A DNA stretch of 64,000 nucleotides from an uncultured Bacteroidia bacterium (GCA_943788195.1 CALSPH010000001.1:1725884-1789883), one strand, 5' to 3'. Positions 1 to 9,978 are shown, counted from the stretch's first letter. Numbers and translations: made by a program. Notes: generated from the sequence alone by a model not told the origin.

Positions 1-2
1 AG

Positions 3-309
3 ATGTATACAGAAGCAGACTTGAAAGAAATGCATCAAATCCTTTTGGATGAATATGCTATCCAAGGCATTCCATTTCTGGCCACCTATTATTGCCCTCA
101 CCATTCAATTATCGAAAATTGTTTATGTAGAAGCCTAAGGGATTAATGATAGAACGCGCCTTGGCCAAGTACAACGCCAATCCAAACCAATGCTTTTTGA
201 TCGGGGACAACAAAGGGATGTTCAAGCTGCACATGCAGCTGGTGTTATGAATGCCTTTGAAATCCAATCGAATGATGACTGGGAGGCTATTGCGCATTCA
301 GTAGATTAA
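3..309 (+). pseudogene. GmhB-like HAD phosphatase, C-terminal part, two frameshifts
   Basis: The C-terminal part of a D-glycero-D-manno-heptose 1,7-bisphosphate phosphatase-like HAD protein. The first reading frame carries the zinc-loop pattern C-P-H-H...C-L-C-R, then breaks at about base 138, where one missing A would restore CRKPKGLMIERAL. The frame continues to FLIGDNK and breaks again at about 212, after which DVQAAHAAGV, the end of HAD motif III/IV, is read in another frame to the TAA at 307-309. Family knowledge assigns such enzymes to heptose or glycan precursor synthesis. The gene starts outside the window. Two one-base losses in an otherwise well-conserved sequence look like consensus errors or very recent decay. 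The 3' end overlaps the convergent cytochrome gene by about 20 bp. Confidence 0.6.
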
Positions 310-2086
310 GCTGTTTTTTAGCCTGTTTATGATCCGGCTCCAATCGGAGTACTTGTTTAAACTGTTCCATAGCCAAAGTTGGCTTGTTTTCACTTACTAG
401 AATCAAACCATAGTAATAGTATGCCTGGGCGTTCTTTTTTTGCTCCGTCATGATGTAATTAACATCAAGGAGTGCCTTTTTAGGCTGATTAAGCTTTAGC
501 AAAGCTTCCACTCGTGCTAATCGATACTCCATATGCTTTGATTTTAAACTAATCGCGCGCTGGTACCATAGCAGAGCAGATGTGTAACTTAATTCGTTAG
601 AGTAGCTCTGCGCTATTTGATATGCCGTAAAATGAGCAGCTACAGTCAAAGTGTCTATCTTATCTCCTATTCTTTTCACTTCATTAACTTTTGCTTGTTG
701 TACCAGTAATGCACGACTGCAGGGCTATAGTTAATAAGATCGAATCCAGCGGCCAAATCATCTGCTTTATCCATATAGAATTCTTTCGCATCAAATTTTT
801 CAAAATAAGTCAAATAAGCAAGCAGCTGCATTCATTGGTTTTTTCCCCTCCATTTATTGATTTTAATCCAACCACTTACCTGGAATGAGAACCACAGAGT
901 CTTTTCCTGGTTTACGGATATAATGATCGTGAATAGATACATGTGGAATGTCTTTAGCACCTTTTAGCGGCATATGACAATTAACACAATTATCTCCTAC
1001 CTTCATTCGCATTTTATCAGATTCAGAACAGGATGCATTCTTTCCTTCAGCATGACAGCCAACGCATGTAGAATTAAATTGACCAATATTGGTTTCTTTA
1101 ACGCTAATATGGGGATTATGGCAGCTGATGCAAGTAAAATTTAACTCGGGTTGTATTGACTCAGGTTATCAGAATTGGATTGGATAAAGCATTTACTTTG
1201 CTGAAACCGCTCTGCATGTGAGGCCATTATAAACGGATGATTATCATTGTCATATTTAGGCAGATAAACCTGCATCACTTCACTTAATGCCATGCCTGGT
1301 CTAAATCTGCGAACGACTTCCCACTCTTCAAGACCGCATTTCCTTGCAAATGGCACCTTTGACATAAATCTATTTGCAGTTTCCAAGGAAGCCGTTTGGG
1401 ATTCACGATGGTATAGTCCGCTCCTTTGGATACATCAACAGTTATCCCTATGTTTTTTTCTTTACATGGATACTACCGGGTCCATGGCAACGCTCACAGC
1501 TGATTCCGTTGGGAATGTCTAAGTACTTGTGGGTACTGGGCTTTGTCCATTATCGGTAGACTATTGTGGCAAGTCATACACTCTTGTTCAATCTTACGTG
1601 AAAACCGAATATTATTGGACTCATATCCGGGGGTAACCCCCATTTTTGTTCCTGAACATACCAAGTCATTGGGGCTTGATAAATGTACCCTTCGTCAGAC
1701 CAGAAATGAGAATTGGTGTGCTGTCCACTCCCAATTATATATTCGATTTTTTCTTCGCGATAATGAGTGGTGTCCTTGCTCTTGTATTCTGAATTCTGCG
1801 ATAAACATGTTTTCGCCTCTCCAAAAAAGAACGATAAAACAAATCTGAGAAAACTATCGTAAATTAATGCATTGCTAAAATCTGCTCCAGATTTTTGCCT
1901 TGTAGCCTTGCTGAAGCTAAGCCCCATGCCAGTATGTTGAAATGTATGCTGCTTGTCTGCATGACAATTTTCACATGTCACACTACCTACATAATCCGCT
2001 TCTCCATAAACATTAAGAAATGGAGAATCTTTTACTTTTTCTGTAGCATGTGTATTGCAGGCAATGATAATTATACTCCCTAGCAA
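287..2086 (-). pseudogene. multiheme cytochrome c with C-terminal TPRs, multiply frameshifted
   Basis: One long minus-strand gene can be pieced together across at least four frames. The 5' end encodes a hydrophobic leader ending IIIIAC (possible lipobox) followed by CENCH. After breaks near 1570 and 1390 come CISCH, CVGCH and CVNCH around 1135-960, all CxxCH c-type heme sites. The 3' end (679 down to 287) encodes about 130 residues of tetratricopeptide repeats (ALLWYQRAISLK, QAYYYYGLILVSENKPTLAMEQFKQVLRLEP). CxxCH multiheme plus TPR proteins are common envelope proteins of Bacteroidota, probably in periplasmic electron transfer; the exact role is unknown. Every segment is conserved and collinear, so indel errors rather than true decay are plausible. 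The exact start is uncertain. Confidence 0.6.
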
Positions 2087-2116
2087 GAGCTAATAAAATT
2101 GCTGCCTGAGCAACTT

Positions 2117-2424
2117 CTATCCGTTTGGAAATTGAGATTGCCAATCGAGCATTCCTCCTAATAGATTACGCACTTTTGAAAATCCTTGCGCGGTTAAAAA
2201 GGACTTAGCAGAACCGCTTCTTCCTCCAGATTTACAATGAATAATAAGCTCTTGGTCTTTCAATTCTTCAAATCTTCAATACGCTGTGGCAATGTGCCTA
2301 AAGGGATGAGTTTGCGCTCCAATGTTAAACTCCTCATGTTCCCATGTTTCTCGCACGTCAATAATATTTAGCTTTTCGCCATTATCAAGTCGTGTCTTCA
2401 TTCTAAAACGTTGATGTCGTCCAT
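2117..2424 (-). pseudogene. rhodanese-like sulfurtransferase domain protein, two frameshifts
   Basis: A single-domain rhodanese of about 100 residues. Reading from an ATG at 2424 gives MDDINVLE, then after a one-base slip KTRLDNGEKLNIIDVRETWEHEEF, and after another slip near 2275 the sequence ELKDQELIIHCKSGGRSGSA with the active-site loop C-K-S-G-G-R-S, ending GGMLDWQSQFPNG at a TAG. The DVRE motif and the CxxGxR catalytic loop define the family, which transfers sulfur or senses redox state. It lies just downstream of the broken T9SS gene and upstream of the cytochrome gene, on the same strand. Both slips remove otherwise perfect conservation, which fits sequence errors. Confidence 0.65.
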
Positions 2425-2463
2425 TATTTAATAATAATTTTACGTGTACTGCTGCCTTTGTGG

Positions 2464-4323
2464 TTAGATACGAGGGCAAATATAAATTCCTTTTTTGAAA
2501 AGTTGTAAACTGTGCTCCATTTTACCTTCCATGGATTGCATGATAAGTTTACCGGTTAGATTAAAAATTTGATACTGAATGGGTTCTTTATCCGTTAATA
2601 TTAACATTACCATTCGAGGGATTCGGATACACATTGAATTCTATAATAGCATCCAACTTATCCACTGATACGATAGGAATAATCGGCTTACCAATTAAAG
2701 GACGAATCATTAATGTTCCGTTAAAACCAGAGGGCAATGGGGCCCAATTTCCGACTAAATTATAATAAATATTAGTATTCAACTGGTCGTAGTTTTCATT
2801 CCCAGCCTACATTAATTTTAAAGTCCTGAATTCTGTTGCCATCCCACAAAGAATTCACCTGCAGGAAGTATGATTAGCGTGTCTAATTCAAAACGAGCAA
2901 ATCCGTTTCTACCATTCACGTAAGTAGGCACTGCTTCCAATTCATAAATCAAGGTATCCGCTTTTCCAGGGCCATTGGCAATATCTGCCCAAAACTGGAT
3001 CTTAATCGGCCGGTTCCCAACCTCCTCAAATGCTCGATTGAAATGAATGGTCAACCCCTTGTAGTGTATCTGTTTTGGCAAGGTTAAACCAACTACGGTG
3101 TAACCAGGCCCGCTTGGCAGTCCTGAGTAATCTAATGCATAACCTACTTCTGCAGAACCATCGTCATAGGCGTAGTAAATGGTGGAATCGGGTTATCTTT
3201 TCTACACTATTATTATTAAAGTTGTTATACACTTGTTGCTCAATGGAGTCATACGTAAGCGTACTGTTAGGCAGAAATGTGTATTTAGTAGTAATTATGG
3301 GTGTGTCACCCGTGAGACCCGCAAGTGAAAAACCATCAATAGTTTTTACCAAACTTGACTGAGGTGGAATATTAGAAGCATTGGTTGCCAGAAAACTATA
3401 AAAGAGGTATTCTGTTCGTCCTTAGCCTCAACATCATACAAAACTAAAGCAGTCGCATTTTGAGAATTGTTTCTCATATAAAACTCCCGGTTTGAACTGT
3501 AGACATATAAGCGGGTAGGATTCACCAAAAAATGATCATAGGGTAAGATGGAATAAGGTGCTAACAGACCCTTTAGGCTCCCGTGCAAAAGCGATTGCCC
3601 TTCGCGCGCCGCCTCATTAACGCTCCGATCTTCGTTCAATTCCACGTAGTCTAAATGAAAATAGGTTCATATTACCACTGTTTTTTCACATAGTTAATGA
3701 AACGAAATTGAAATGTATTAAAAAGGTAATCTGCATTATCAATGGCTATAAAATATTGCGTAAATATCGAAGCGACATTCCCTGTAATGTTTCCAACGGT
3801 GGTCCAATCACCAATTGCAATTTTTAAATTGGAGCAGTAAGGAATCCCCTGCTTCGGGCACATCCCCTAAACCACCTGTTTGCACGTAAAAACTCAAGTA
3901 AATACTATCGCTTATTGAATAATTGTTGAGATCTCTATCGTTACTAAGGTTTATGCATTGAGAGGTTAATGTATCCGATCTTGAAGAAGCAAATCGACTC
4001 AAGAAATTATAAGGCGTTCCGTTGGCGTCTAGGTGATCAAAAGTCGCCACGCCTCTAGTAATTTGATTATTTGTAAACGTATTATTAATAAACACATCAT
4101 CATCTTGCCAAAGCGAATCGATTGGATTAGGGCCATTGTAAGCAAAATCATCGAAAAAAGGCAGGTGTAAAGTGTCCGGGTAAGGTGCTTGCGATGGCGC
4201 TCATGTCAATACGAGCTTTTGCATGCACATTGCTATTTAAACTATTTTTACGGGTCCTTGTGCTAACGTTGTTAAAACACACGCCCCAAATAAAAAAATA
4301 GTCGTTATCGCTCTATTACCCAT
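2464..4323 (-). pseudogene. secreted T9SS type A sorting-domain protein, many frameshifts
   Basis: The start at 4323 gives a signal peptide (MGNRAITTIFLFGACVLTTLAQ). The body can be followed through at least six frames: GVATFDHLDANGTPYNFLSR, SDSIYLSFYVQTGGLGDVPEAGDSLLLQF, NATALVLYDVEAKDEQNTSF, GFARFELDTLIILPAGEFFVGW. Near 2640 the sequence FNVYPNPSNGNVNI marks the T9SS C-terminal sorting domain, ending in LFKKGIYICPRI at a TAA. The middle resembles the beta-sandwich 'F-D-G' repeats of T9SS cargo, but no catalytic domain is recognised. It is likely a cell-surface or secreted protein, and is broken as it stands. The last residues may also be out of frame, because most relatives end in 'I-Y-I-x-R/K'. 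Confidence 0.6.
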
Positions 4324-4443
4324 CTTTGCCTGTTGAATCTTGCAAGGCTTGTTTTGCATTTCTATCAATTTTATCCTTCGCCTAAGCGCCTTTTCATTCA
4401 TAAAACCTACTTTATACTCCCCAACCTTCAAGTTGTGAATTAT

Positions 4444-4993
4444 CTACACCTCTGATATAACGCTATCAATGTCAATATATTTTGAAACCAACAGATCTAT
4501 TTTACTCCCTTTTTCAATTAACTTACCACTGGCAATAGAATCGCCACCAAAAATATTGCTGTAAGATTACACCAGATCCAAAAAGAGAATATTTGGTATT
4601 AATATTTCCGACATCCAGACCTGTGTTTTTTAACAAAGCTCTTCCTAAGTTAATGGATTTATTCACTAGCTTAGGCATCCGAACTTTCGGTTTGGGGCAA
4701 TGCATTAATCGTCAAATACACTTTTCGGCCTTCCTTTACCATCCGTTTTGGATCTGGATCTTGATCAGTTATGGCAAATTTTTCAGCCTCCTCATCATAA
4801 ACTGAATCTTGAATAATTGGAATCAGTTTTAATCCATTCAATTGATCAAACGCTTCATGATAGTTAGGTTTCTAAGATCCGGTATTTCTATCGTATTGAG
4901 ATGACTTGTATACCATTTGATTCCTTTATCCACAGCAAAGAAAACCAGAATAGAAACAATAAGGGCTATGAATAGATTCTTTAGGAAACGCAT
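4444..4993 (-). pseudogene. PASTA-domain membrane protein, frameshifted
   Basis: The ATG at 4993 gives a short cytoplasmic end and one membrane helix (FIALIVSILVFFAV), followed by PASTA modules: IPDLRNL... with YHEAFDQLNGLKLIP in the next frame, then KVYLTINALP, then KVRMPKLVNKSINLGRALL and LDVGNINTKYSLFGSGVIL. A last segment VSKYIDIDSVISEV ends at a TAG. PASTA domains in Bacteroidota occur in small single-pass proteins beside cell-wall genes and are thought to bind peptidoglycan or lipid II. Frameshifts occur near 4865, 4700 and 4560. The gene is on the same strand as the SRP RNA just upstream. Confidence 0.6.
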
Positions 4994-5028
4994 TTAAAAA
5001 GCAAAGGTATCGTTTTAAAATAAAAAAT

Positions 5029-5120
5029 GGCAAGTAAAGTATCGCACCGCTACAACCGCCTACCCTTGCTGCCTTCCGACCCTGGGGGAGTTCAGCAGGA
5101 GCTGGTCGTACCTACTTGCC
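5029..5120 (-). ncRNA. ffs: signal recognition particle RNA (4.5S, small bacterial type)
   Basis: Read on the minus strand, the segment contains the conserved SRP apical domain CAGGGTCGGAAGGCAGCAAG with its GGAA-type tetraloop and asymmetric bulge, flanked by arms CCTGCTGAACTCCCCC and GGGTAGGCGG. The outermost ends GGCAAGTA (5113-5120 read on minus) and TACTTGCC (5029-5036) pair perfectly and close the helix, which sets the borders at about 92 nt. It scaffolds Ffh in co-translational membrane targeting. Unlike its neighbours in the first 5.4 kb, it shows no visible damage. Confidence 0.93.
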
Positions 5121-5254
5121 GCTGCAAAAGTACGTAATAGAACAAGAAAAGCAAATGCATTTTGGCTTATTTTAGGGCTAATATTCCCGAATTGATTTAT
5201 AATAATATTATGAAAATTGTAGTGATAAGCATTACTTTGTAAAAAAATAAAACA

Positions 5255-5660
5255 ATGGGAATTTTAAGTGGATTAAAAAAATTATTTGGTGGAGCAGAAG
5301 AGACTACTGAAAAAGCAGCAAATGAAGTTAAGGATGCAACGCAAGAAAAAAGCGGAGGCATTATGGATAAGGTAAAAGACTTGGCAGAAGACATCAAAGG
5401 ATAAAGCTGAAGATGTGCTAGACAAAGTTGAAGATGTTGCTGAAGATGCTTGGGATAAAACCAAAGAAGTTGCAAGCAACCTAAAAGAAAAGGCTGAAGA
5501 TGTAGTGGATAATCTTGATGAAAAAACTCAACCACTACAAGACAAAATGGCCAATGCAGTTGACATGGTGAAAGAAGTTGGGAAAGATGCTATTGATAAA
5601 GCAAAAGATTTGGTGGATGGAGATGATGATGACACAGAAACTGAAACAAAGGATGCCTAA
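5255..5660 (+). pseudogene. small amphipathic helical repeat protein, one frameshift
   Basis: The ATG at 5255 gives MGILSGLKKLFGGAEETTEK and runs 49 codons to a stop at 5402; the coding continues one frame over to 5660 as DKAEDVLDKVEDVAEDAWDK. Removing one G at 5399-5400 joins them into a protein of about 134 residues. The sequence is made of charged 11-residue-like repeats (K-AEDVxDKxxDxA), resembling LEA, YtxH or apolipoprotein-like helices, and ends in an acidic tail (DGDDDDTETETKDA). There is no signal peptide or enzyme motif. Such proteins are often stress-related, but the function here is unknown. It is followed by a strong terminator. Confidence 0.6.
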
Positions 5661-5681
5661 TAAAAATAATTGATTATTAAA

Positions 5682-5712
5682 GCCCTCCTTAATTTATTAG
5701 GGAGGGCTTTTT
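5682..5712 (+). terminator. rho-independent terminator
   Basis: GCCCTCC and GGAGGGC form a 7-bp stem over an AT-rich loop (5682-5707), followed by a run of T. It ends the small helical-protein transcript only a few bases before the rsmE start codon. Confidence 0.85.
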
Positions 5713-5715
5713 ATT

Positions 5716-6396
5716 ATGTTCTATACAACTAACTCGAAAACTGGCCTCCTTAGTTCCGAAGAATCAAGGCATTGCACTAAAGTGTTAAGAAAAAATGTGG
5801 GAGATTCTATTGAATTATTTGACGGTATGGGCACGTCTTATATTGCCATTCTTACTAAAGTGGGCAAAGAATGTACCTACCAAATTGAAAAAACGGAACG
5901 TCATAAGAGCCCCTACAAACCCGTACACATAGCAATAGCACCTCCAAAAAAGGCGGCTAGAATGGACTTTATGATTGAAAAGCTAGTTGAACTTGGGATA
6001 CAAAAGTTAACCTTTTTGTCAACACAGCATTCTGAAAGAAGCCGATTGAACCCTGAACGGATTAAGAAACAAGTAATCAGCGCATGCAAGCAAAGTAAGC
6101 AGTATTATTTGCCGGAAATTGATTACAACACTTCATTAAAGCAAATAATCGAATCATACACTAATTTGTATACATGCCATTGCAATCCAAACATAACCAA
6201 AACATCCATTCAAGAAATTAAAACGCCCGCACTTAATGCAATCTGGCTAATAGGGCCAGAAGGAGATTTTAGTATCCAAGAATTAGAAATGTTAAAAGAA
6301 TCAAAAGCAACTTTTATTGATTTAGGTGAACAAAGACTTCGTACAGAAACGGCTGCAATTTATGTTATGAGCGCTTTAAAGTACCTTACGGATTAA
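5716..6396 (+). CDS. rsmE: 16S rRNA (uracil1498-N3)-methyltransferase
   Basis: RsmE of 226 residues, usual length about 230-245. It methylates N3 of U1498 of 16S rRNA with S-adenosylmethionine. An N-terminal PUA-like part (SEESRHCTKVLRKNVGDSIELFDGMG) is followed by a SPOUT trefoil-knot domain with PKKAARMDFMIEKLVELGI, LIGPEGDFS and LGEQRLRTETAAIYVMSAL, the signature motifs of the family. The ATG at 5716 lies directly after the upstream terminator, so the transcript start must be very near or inside the hairpin region. The 3' end overlaps the convergent tryptophan dioxygenase gene by 11 bp. It is intact, unlike the genes before it. Confidence 0.93.
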   Translation: MFYTTNSKTGLLSSEESRHCTKVLRKNVGDSIELFDGMGTSYIAILTKVGKECTYQIEKTERHKSPYKPVHIAIAPPKKAARMDFMIEKLVELGIQKLTFLSTQHSERSRLNPERIKKQVISACKQSKQYYLPEIDYNTSLKQIIESYTNLYTCHCNPNITKTSIQEIKTPALNAIWLIGPEGDFSIQELEMLKESKATFIDLGEQRLRTETAAIYVMSALKYLTD

Positions 6397-7348
6397 TCTG
6401 CTCTAACACCCATTTCTTACCCCACTCCTCTTTTTCTTGATCTGTCCATAAGGATGGAAAAGCAATCACTTTTTGAAAACGTGGAGGTAAGTATTCCGTC
6501 CAATTGGTGCCACCTGTTGCAGCAACAGCTTGATTTTTTTGTTTTAAGTATTTAATCGCTGATTTAAAATGTGCGAGGCGCCAGTTTACATTTAAGTTAT
6601 AATCCAATAAACGCATATTATCGATTAAACTTTGGTTTGCTTTGCCCGCTTCTTTTAAGTTCAGAAAAAGTTGGTATAAATTGGTCTTTCTGTATTTAGT
6701 CACAAAACGCTCGAATCGAATATCATAGTATGCTTCAAACTGCTTTAAGGTCAAGGTTTTTTCACCGCTTTTCGTGTCAATTGCACCTTGTCTCCAGTAA
6801 AGTTTGTCCAGTAGTTCTAACAAGCTAAGTTTTGCGTCCTTGTTTCGATGGTCCACATGCAATAAATTCTCGATATTTGTTAAGCCAAGCTCTACAAAAC
6901 GATATTGAGCGCTTTGAAATCCACTTGCAGGCAACAAGGCCATCCTGAATTTCAAAAACTGTTCCCGCTCCATTCCATCTATCATAATATCAAAACTATG
7001 TGCAAGGCTTTCAACGTATCTATTAATACGAACAACGCGCTCATTGAGATAAGCTGCATCTAAATTTATTTTAAATGCAGCTTGCTTAAGCTCATGTAAA
7101 ATTAACTTTAGGAACAATTCAGAGTATTGATGATACGCAATAAATATCAATTCGTCAGGGTGATCTGTTTTGGGATGCTGCAAAGCCAGTAGGCTTTCCA
7201 AGTTGATATAATCCCAATAGGGCTCAAAATTCGCCTCTAATAAACCTTTGAGGTAATGTTCTAAATCTTGACCCGAATTGGCATATTTAACGCTTAATTG
7301 TTCAAGTAAATCATGAATATTTTTGTTGTCGCTAATGGATGGTTTCAT
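6386..7348 (-). CDS. kynA: tryptophan 2,3-dioxygenase
   Basis: A heme enzyme that opens the indole ring of tryptophan to N-formylkynurenine, first step of the kynurenine pathway. The 320 residues carry the family blocks HPDELIFIAYHQYSELFLKL (the distal-side histidine lies in this stretch), FLKFRMALLPASGFQSAQYR, WRLAHFKSAIKYL with the presumed proximal heme-ligand histidine, and ATGGTNWTEYLPPRFQKVI near the C-terminus, where the T-G-G-T loop binds the substrate amine. Its ATG overlaps the stop of rfbC by about 4 bp, indicating translational coupling in a two-gene unit, although the two enzymes have no obvious biochemical link. No other kynurenine gene is in view. Confidence 0.9.
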   Translation of the reverse strand: MKPSISDNKNIHDLLEQLSVKYANSGQDLEHYLKGLLEANFEPYWDYINLESLLALQHPKTDHPDELIFIAYHQYSELFLKLILHELKQAAFKINLDAAYLNERVVRINRYVESLAHSFDIMIDGMEREQFLKFRMALLPASGFQSAQYRFVELGLTNIENLLHVDHRNKDAKLSLLELLDKLYWRQGAIDTKSGEKTLTLKQFEAYYDIRFERFVTKYRKTNLYQLFLNLKEAGKANQSLIDNMRLLDYNLNVNWRLAHFKSAIKYLKQKNQAVAATGGTNWTEYLPPRFQKVIAFPSLWTDQEKEEWGKKWVLEQINP

Positions 7349-7893
7349 TTATTAAAAGGAGATTCAAATTGTTTAAATGGGATATAGTCTTTGTCTTTTT
7401 CGGAAAGAATTGGGTTTTCTATACCCCAATCAATCTGCAATTCAGGATCGTTATACATTAATCCCCCTTCATCATCTTTGCTATAATAGTTCGTGCATTT
7501 GTAACAAAATATGGTATCATCTTCTAAGGTTAAAAACCCATGTGCAAAACCGGGTGGTATCCAAAACTGGGTGTGATTTTCAGCGGATAACACAATTTGA
7601 TAGGACTTACCATACGTATTAGACCCTTTTCGAATGTCAACTGCTACATCCAGAACGCTGCCCTGGATTACGCGCACCAATTTGCCTTGTGCTTTGGGGT
7701 CCTTCTGAAAATGCAATCCACGTAAAATATTCTTAGCTGAAAAGCTTTGATTGTCTTGAACGAAATCAATAGTTCCGATATGTTCATTAATCACATCCTT
7801 CCGGAAGGATTCATAGAAGTACCCTCTATTGTCTTTAAATAACTTAGGCTGTATAACTAAAAGGCCTTCTATAGGTGTCTTCTCTACTTGCAT
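7345..7893 (-). CDS. rfbC: dTDP-4-dehydrorhamnose 3,5-epimerase
   Basis: RmlC-type cupin epimerase that converts dTDP-4-keto-6-deoxyglucose to the 4-keto-rhamnose form for cell-surface polysaccharide. Family features are PKLFKDNRGYFYESFRKD, LRGLHFQ with the catalytic histidine, GSVLDVAVDIRKGSNTYGK, FWIPPGFAHGFLTLEDD and the tyrosine-rich YKCTNYYS block. The start MQVEKTPIEGLLVIQP at 7893 is preferred over the upstream ATG at 7908 because family members begin about five residues before the conserved T-x-I-x-G/D-L. Length is about 182 residues, as usual. It overlaps the downstream dioxygenase start. Confidence 0.9.
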   Translation of the reverse strand: MQVEKTPIEGLLVIQPKLFKDNRGYFYESFRKDVINEHIGTIDFVQDNQSFSAKNILRGLHFQKDPKAQGKLVRVIQGSVLDVAVDIRKGSNTYGKSYQIVLSAENHTQFWIPPGFAHGFLTLEDDTIFCYKCTNYYSKDDEGGLMYNDPELQIDWGIENPILSEKDKDYIPFKQFESPFNK

Positions 7894-8037
7894 GTATAAC
7901 AAGGGCAAAAATGCAGATAATTATTGATTAACAAATCAAATAATTACAAAATAGATTACACATAAAAGGAAATACGTTAATAACTATGCACTTACTAATT
8001 GAATTAATGTTTAATTTTGCATAAAAATTCTACCATA

Positions 8038-8964
8038 ATGGAATCGAACCAAAAAGACAAAAAGAGCAAGATATTTTTATATGCAGTAATCGCAATACTA
8101 GCAATTACCAATGGCCTATTAGGTTATAAGCTGTATACAGGAAAAAAGGACAATGTGTTCCTCACCCAGCAAAACGAAACGTTGAATGAAGACCGGAAGT
8201 CTCTAGAAGAAGAATTAACTTCACTTTCCAATGAATTAGAGGCTACAAAATCTTCTGAAGCACAAAAAGATTCTGCAATTTCTGAACTTCAAACACAATT
8301 GGAGCGCAAAGTTGCCCAATTAAGAACTGCATTGAATGGTAAGAACCTGAGTAAAAAGGAGCTTACTAAGTTGCGTGCTGAAATCAGCTCACTTAGAGCG
8401 GAGAGCACCGCATTTCAAAATAAGATTAGAGCATTGGAGGATGAATTGGCAGTGACTACACAAAACTTAAACCAGACCACAACCAAGCTAACAGCTGAAA
8501 AACAAGTTACCGAAAAATTGAATACAACCATCGCTCAGAAAGAAGCGGTAATTGCAAAAGGAAAGCAATTGATAGCTGACCAGGTATCAGTTACAGGTAT
8601 AAAGATCAGAAAAAGCGGAAAGGAAGTAGAAACAAGCAAAACAAGAAGAACTGATGCTATTAAAGCTACTTTTAGAATTCAAGAAAATAAAATTGCTGAT
8701 GCCGGTGATAAGCCTCTTTATGTTAAAATAACTGGTCCAGATGGAGTTACGTTTGAACCATTGAATGGGTCAAATGGCGAATTCCAGTTAGCTGATGGTG
8801 GTGCTGCAAAATACAGTGTTATGAAAATCATTGACTACAAAAACACAGATCAGATTGTTGATGTGTATCATAAAAAAAGTACTGAATATGCAGAAGGAAT
8901 CTACACTGTAGAGGTTTTTGCAGATAAAGTATCCATTGGGAAATCATCTGTAACTTTAAGATAA
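8038..8964 (+). CDS. membrane-anchored coiled-coil protein
   Basis: Starting at the ATG at 8038 (MESNQKDKKSK), the protein has a short basic cytoplasmic end, one membrane helix (IFLYAVIAILAITNGLLGYKL, about residues 14-33), then about 150 residues of heptad-patterned coiled coil (LEEELTSLSNELEATK, LRAEISSLRAESTAFQNKIRALEDEL), and a C-terminal beta-rich domain of about 110 residues. The topology is type II, with the coiled coil and beta domain in the periplasm. Comparable proteins in Bacteroidota are uncharacterised; an envelope spacer or scaffold role is inference. An in-frame ATG at 8017 would add seven residues. A promoter region lies in the 130 bp before it. Confidence 0.75.
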   Translation: MESNQKDKKSKIFLYAVIAILAITNGLLGYKLYTGKKDNVFLTQQNETLNEDRKSLEEELTSLSNELEATKSSEAQKDSAISELQTQLERKVAQLRTALNGKNLSKKELTKLRAEISSLRAESTAFQNKIRALEDELAVTTQNLNQTTTKLTAEKQVTEKLNTTIAQKEAVIAKGKQLIADQVSVTGIKIRKSGKEVETSKTRRTDAIKATFRIQENKIADAGDKPLYVKITGPDGVTFEPLNGSNGEFQLADGGAAKYSVMKIIDYKNTDQIVDVYHKKSTEYAEGIYTVEVFADKVSIGKSSVTLR

Positions 8965-9101
8965 ACCATACAATTATTTGGATTAACCAGTTTTTGCTTG
9001 TATATTGCATCTTAATCTTAAACAATAAATAGCCTATACGCAACAACTCTACTTTTCAACTTTTTTATTAATTCTAACCTTAATAACCAAAAATAGAGTG
9101 T

Positions 9102-9677
9102 ATGGCAAATTTAAAAATCACAGATAGTCAACTTATTGAGCATTTCTTAGATGGAAATGATGCATGTTTTGAAACATTGCTTAATAGGCACAAAGACAAG
9201 ATTTATACTACCATTATCATGATTGTTAAGGACTCTTATGTTGCAGAAGACATATTTCAAGAGACTTTCATAAAAATAGTTAAAATGTTACGTTCTGGAA
9301 AATATACAGACGATGGAAGATTTGCCCAATATGCTGTGAGAATTGGTCGCAATATGTCCATTGACTATTTTAGAAGAACAAAAAACAGACCTACAATCAA
9401 TGGTGAGACAGGTGAAAGTATCCTTGATTCCATGAGTTTTGCCGACAATAAGCAGAAGGATATGGAAAAAGCAGAAGCTACCTCCACCATACGTAAACTG
9501 GTGGATGAGTTACCGGATGATCAAAAAGAAGTGTTGCTATTGAGGCACTATGGTGATATGTCATTTAAAGAAATTGCCGACTTAACGAAGGTTCCTTTGA
9601 ACACTGCTTTGGGTAGAATGCGATATGCATTGATTAACATGCGCAAACTCATCGAAAAGAAATCTTTGGTTTTATAA
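9102..9677 (+). CDS. ECF-type RNA polymerase sigma factor
   Basis: Sigma-70 family, extracytoplasmic-function type, 191 residues. Region 2 is seen in FETLLNRHKDKIYTTIIMIV...AEDIFQETFIKIVKML with RNMSIDYFRR, and region 4 in VDELPDDQKEVLLLRHYGDMSFKEIADLTKVPLNTALGRMRYAL. Regions 1.1 and 3 are absent, as expected of ECF factors. It directs RNA polymerase to a dedicated set of promoters. Downstream on the same strand are a 79-residue protein and a DUF4159 protein with short gaps, suggesting one operon. No classical zinc anti-sigma (H-x3-C-x2-C) is present nearby, so regulation of its activity is unclear. Confidence 0.92.
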   Translation: MANLKITDSQLIEHFLDGNDACFETLLNRHKDKIYTTIIMIVKDSYVAEDIFQETFIKIVKMLRSGKYTDDGRFAQYAVRIGRNMSIDYFRRTKNRPTINGETGESILDSMSFADNKQKDMEKAEATSTIRKLVDELPDDQKEVLLLRHYGDMSFKEIADLTKVPLNTALGRMRYALINMRKLIEKKSLVL

Positions 9678-9727
9678 AATAATATTGGGTAACTTGCGTT
9701 GTAAGTGTAATGAAATAATTTTAGCCT

Positions 9728-9967
9728 ATGAATCCAAAGTTTACTCAAGAAGACATTTTACAATACATTTATAAAGAAACCTCCCCTAAACGCTCTAAGA
9801 AAATAGAGGAGTTTATCAATAAAGACAGAGCTGCAAAGCTATTTTATTTGGAATCTAAAGACACCTTAAACAAATTAGATTCACTAAATGAAAGCCCTAA
9901 TGAAACTTCAATTCGCATCGTAATGGAATCTATTTCCAAATCGAGCCGTTTAGAAGAAACTCATTAA
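9728..9967 (+). CDS. small protein downstream of ECF sigma factor, possible regulator
   Basis: A 79-residue soluble protein (MNPKFTQEDILQYIYKETSP...SSRLEETH), charged and predicted helical, with no signal peptide or membrane segment. Its N-terminal part (FTQEDILQYIYKET) resembles the start of short anti-sigma-like proteins that follow ECF factors in Bacteroidota, where the first helix docks on the sigma factor, but the zinc-binding residues and the transmembrane segment of classical anti-sigma factors are missing. A partner role is inferred from position only. It begins 50 bp after the sigma gene and ends 11 bp before the DUF4159 gene. Confidence 0.7.
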   Translation: MNPKFTQEDILQYIYKETSPKRSKKIEEFINKDRAAKLFYLESKDTLNKLDSLNESPNETSIRIVMESISKSSRLEETH

Positions 9968-9978
9968 GTAAGCCCTCA

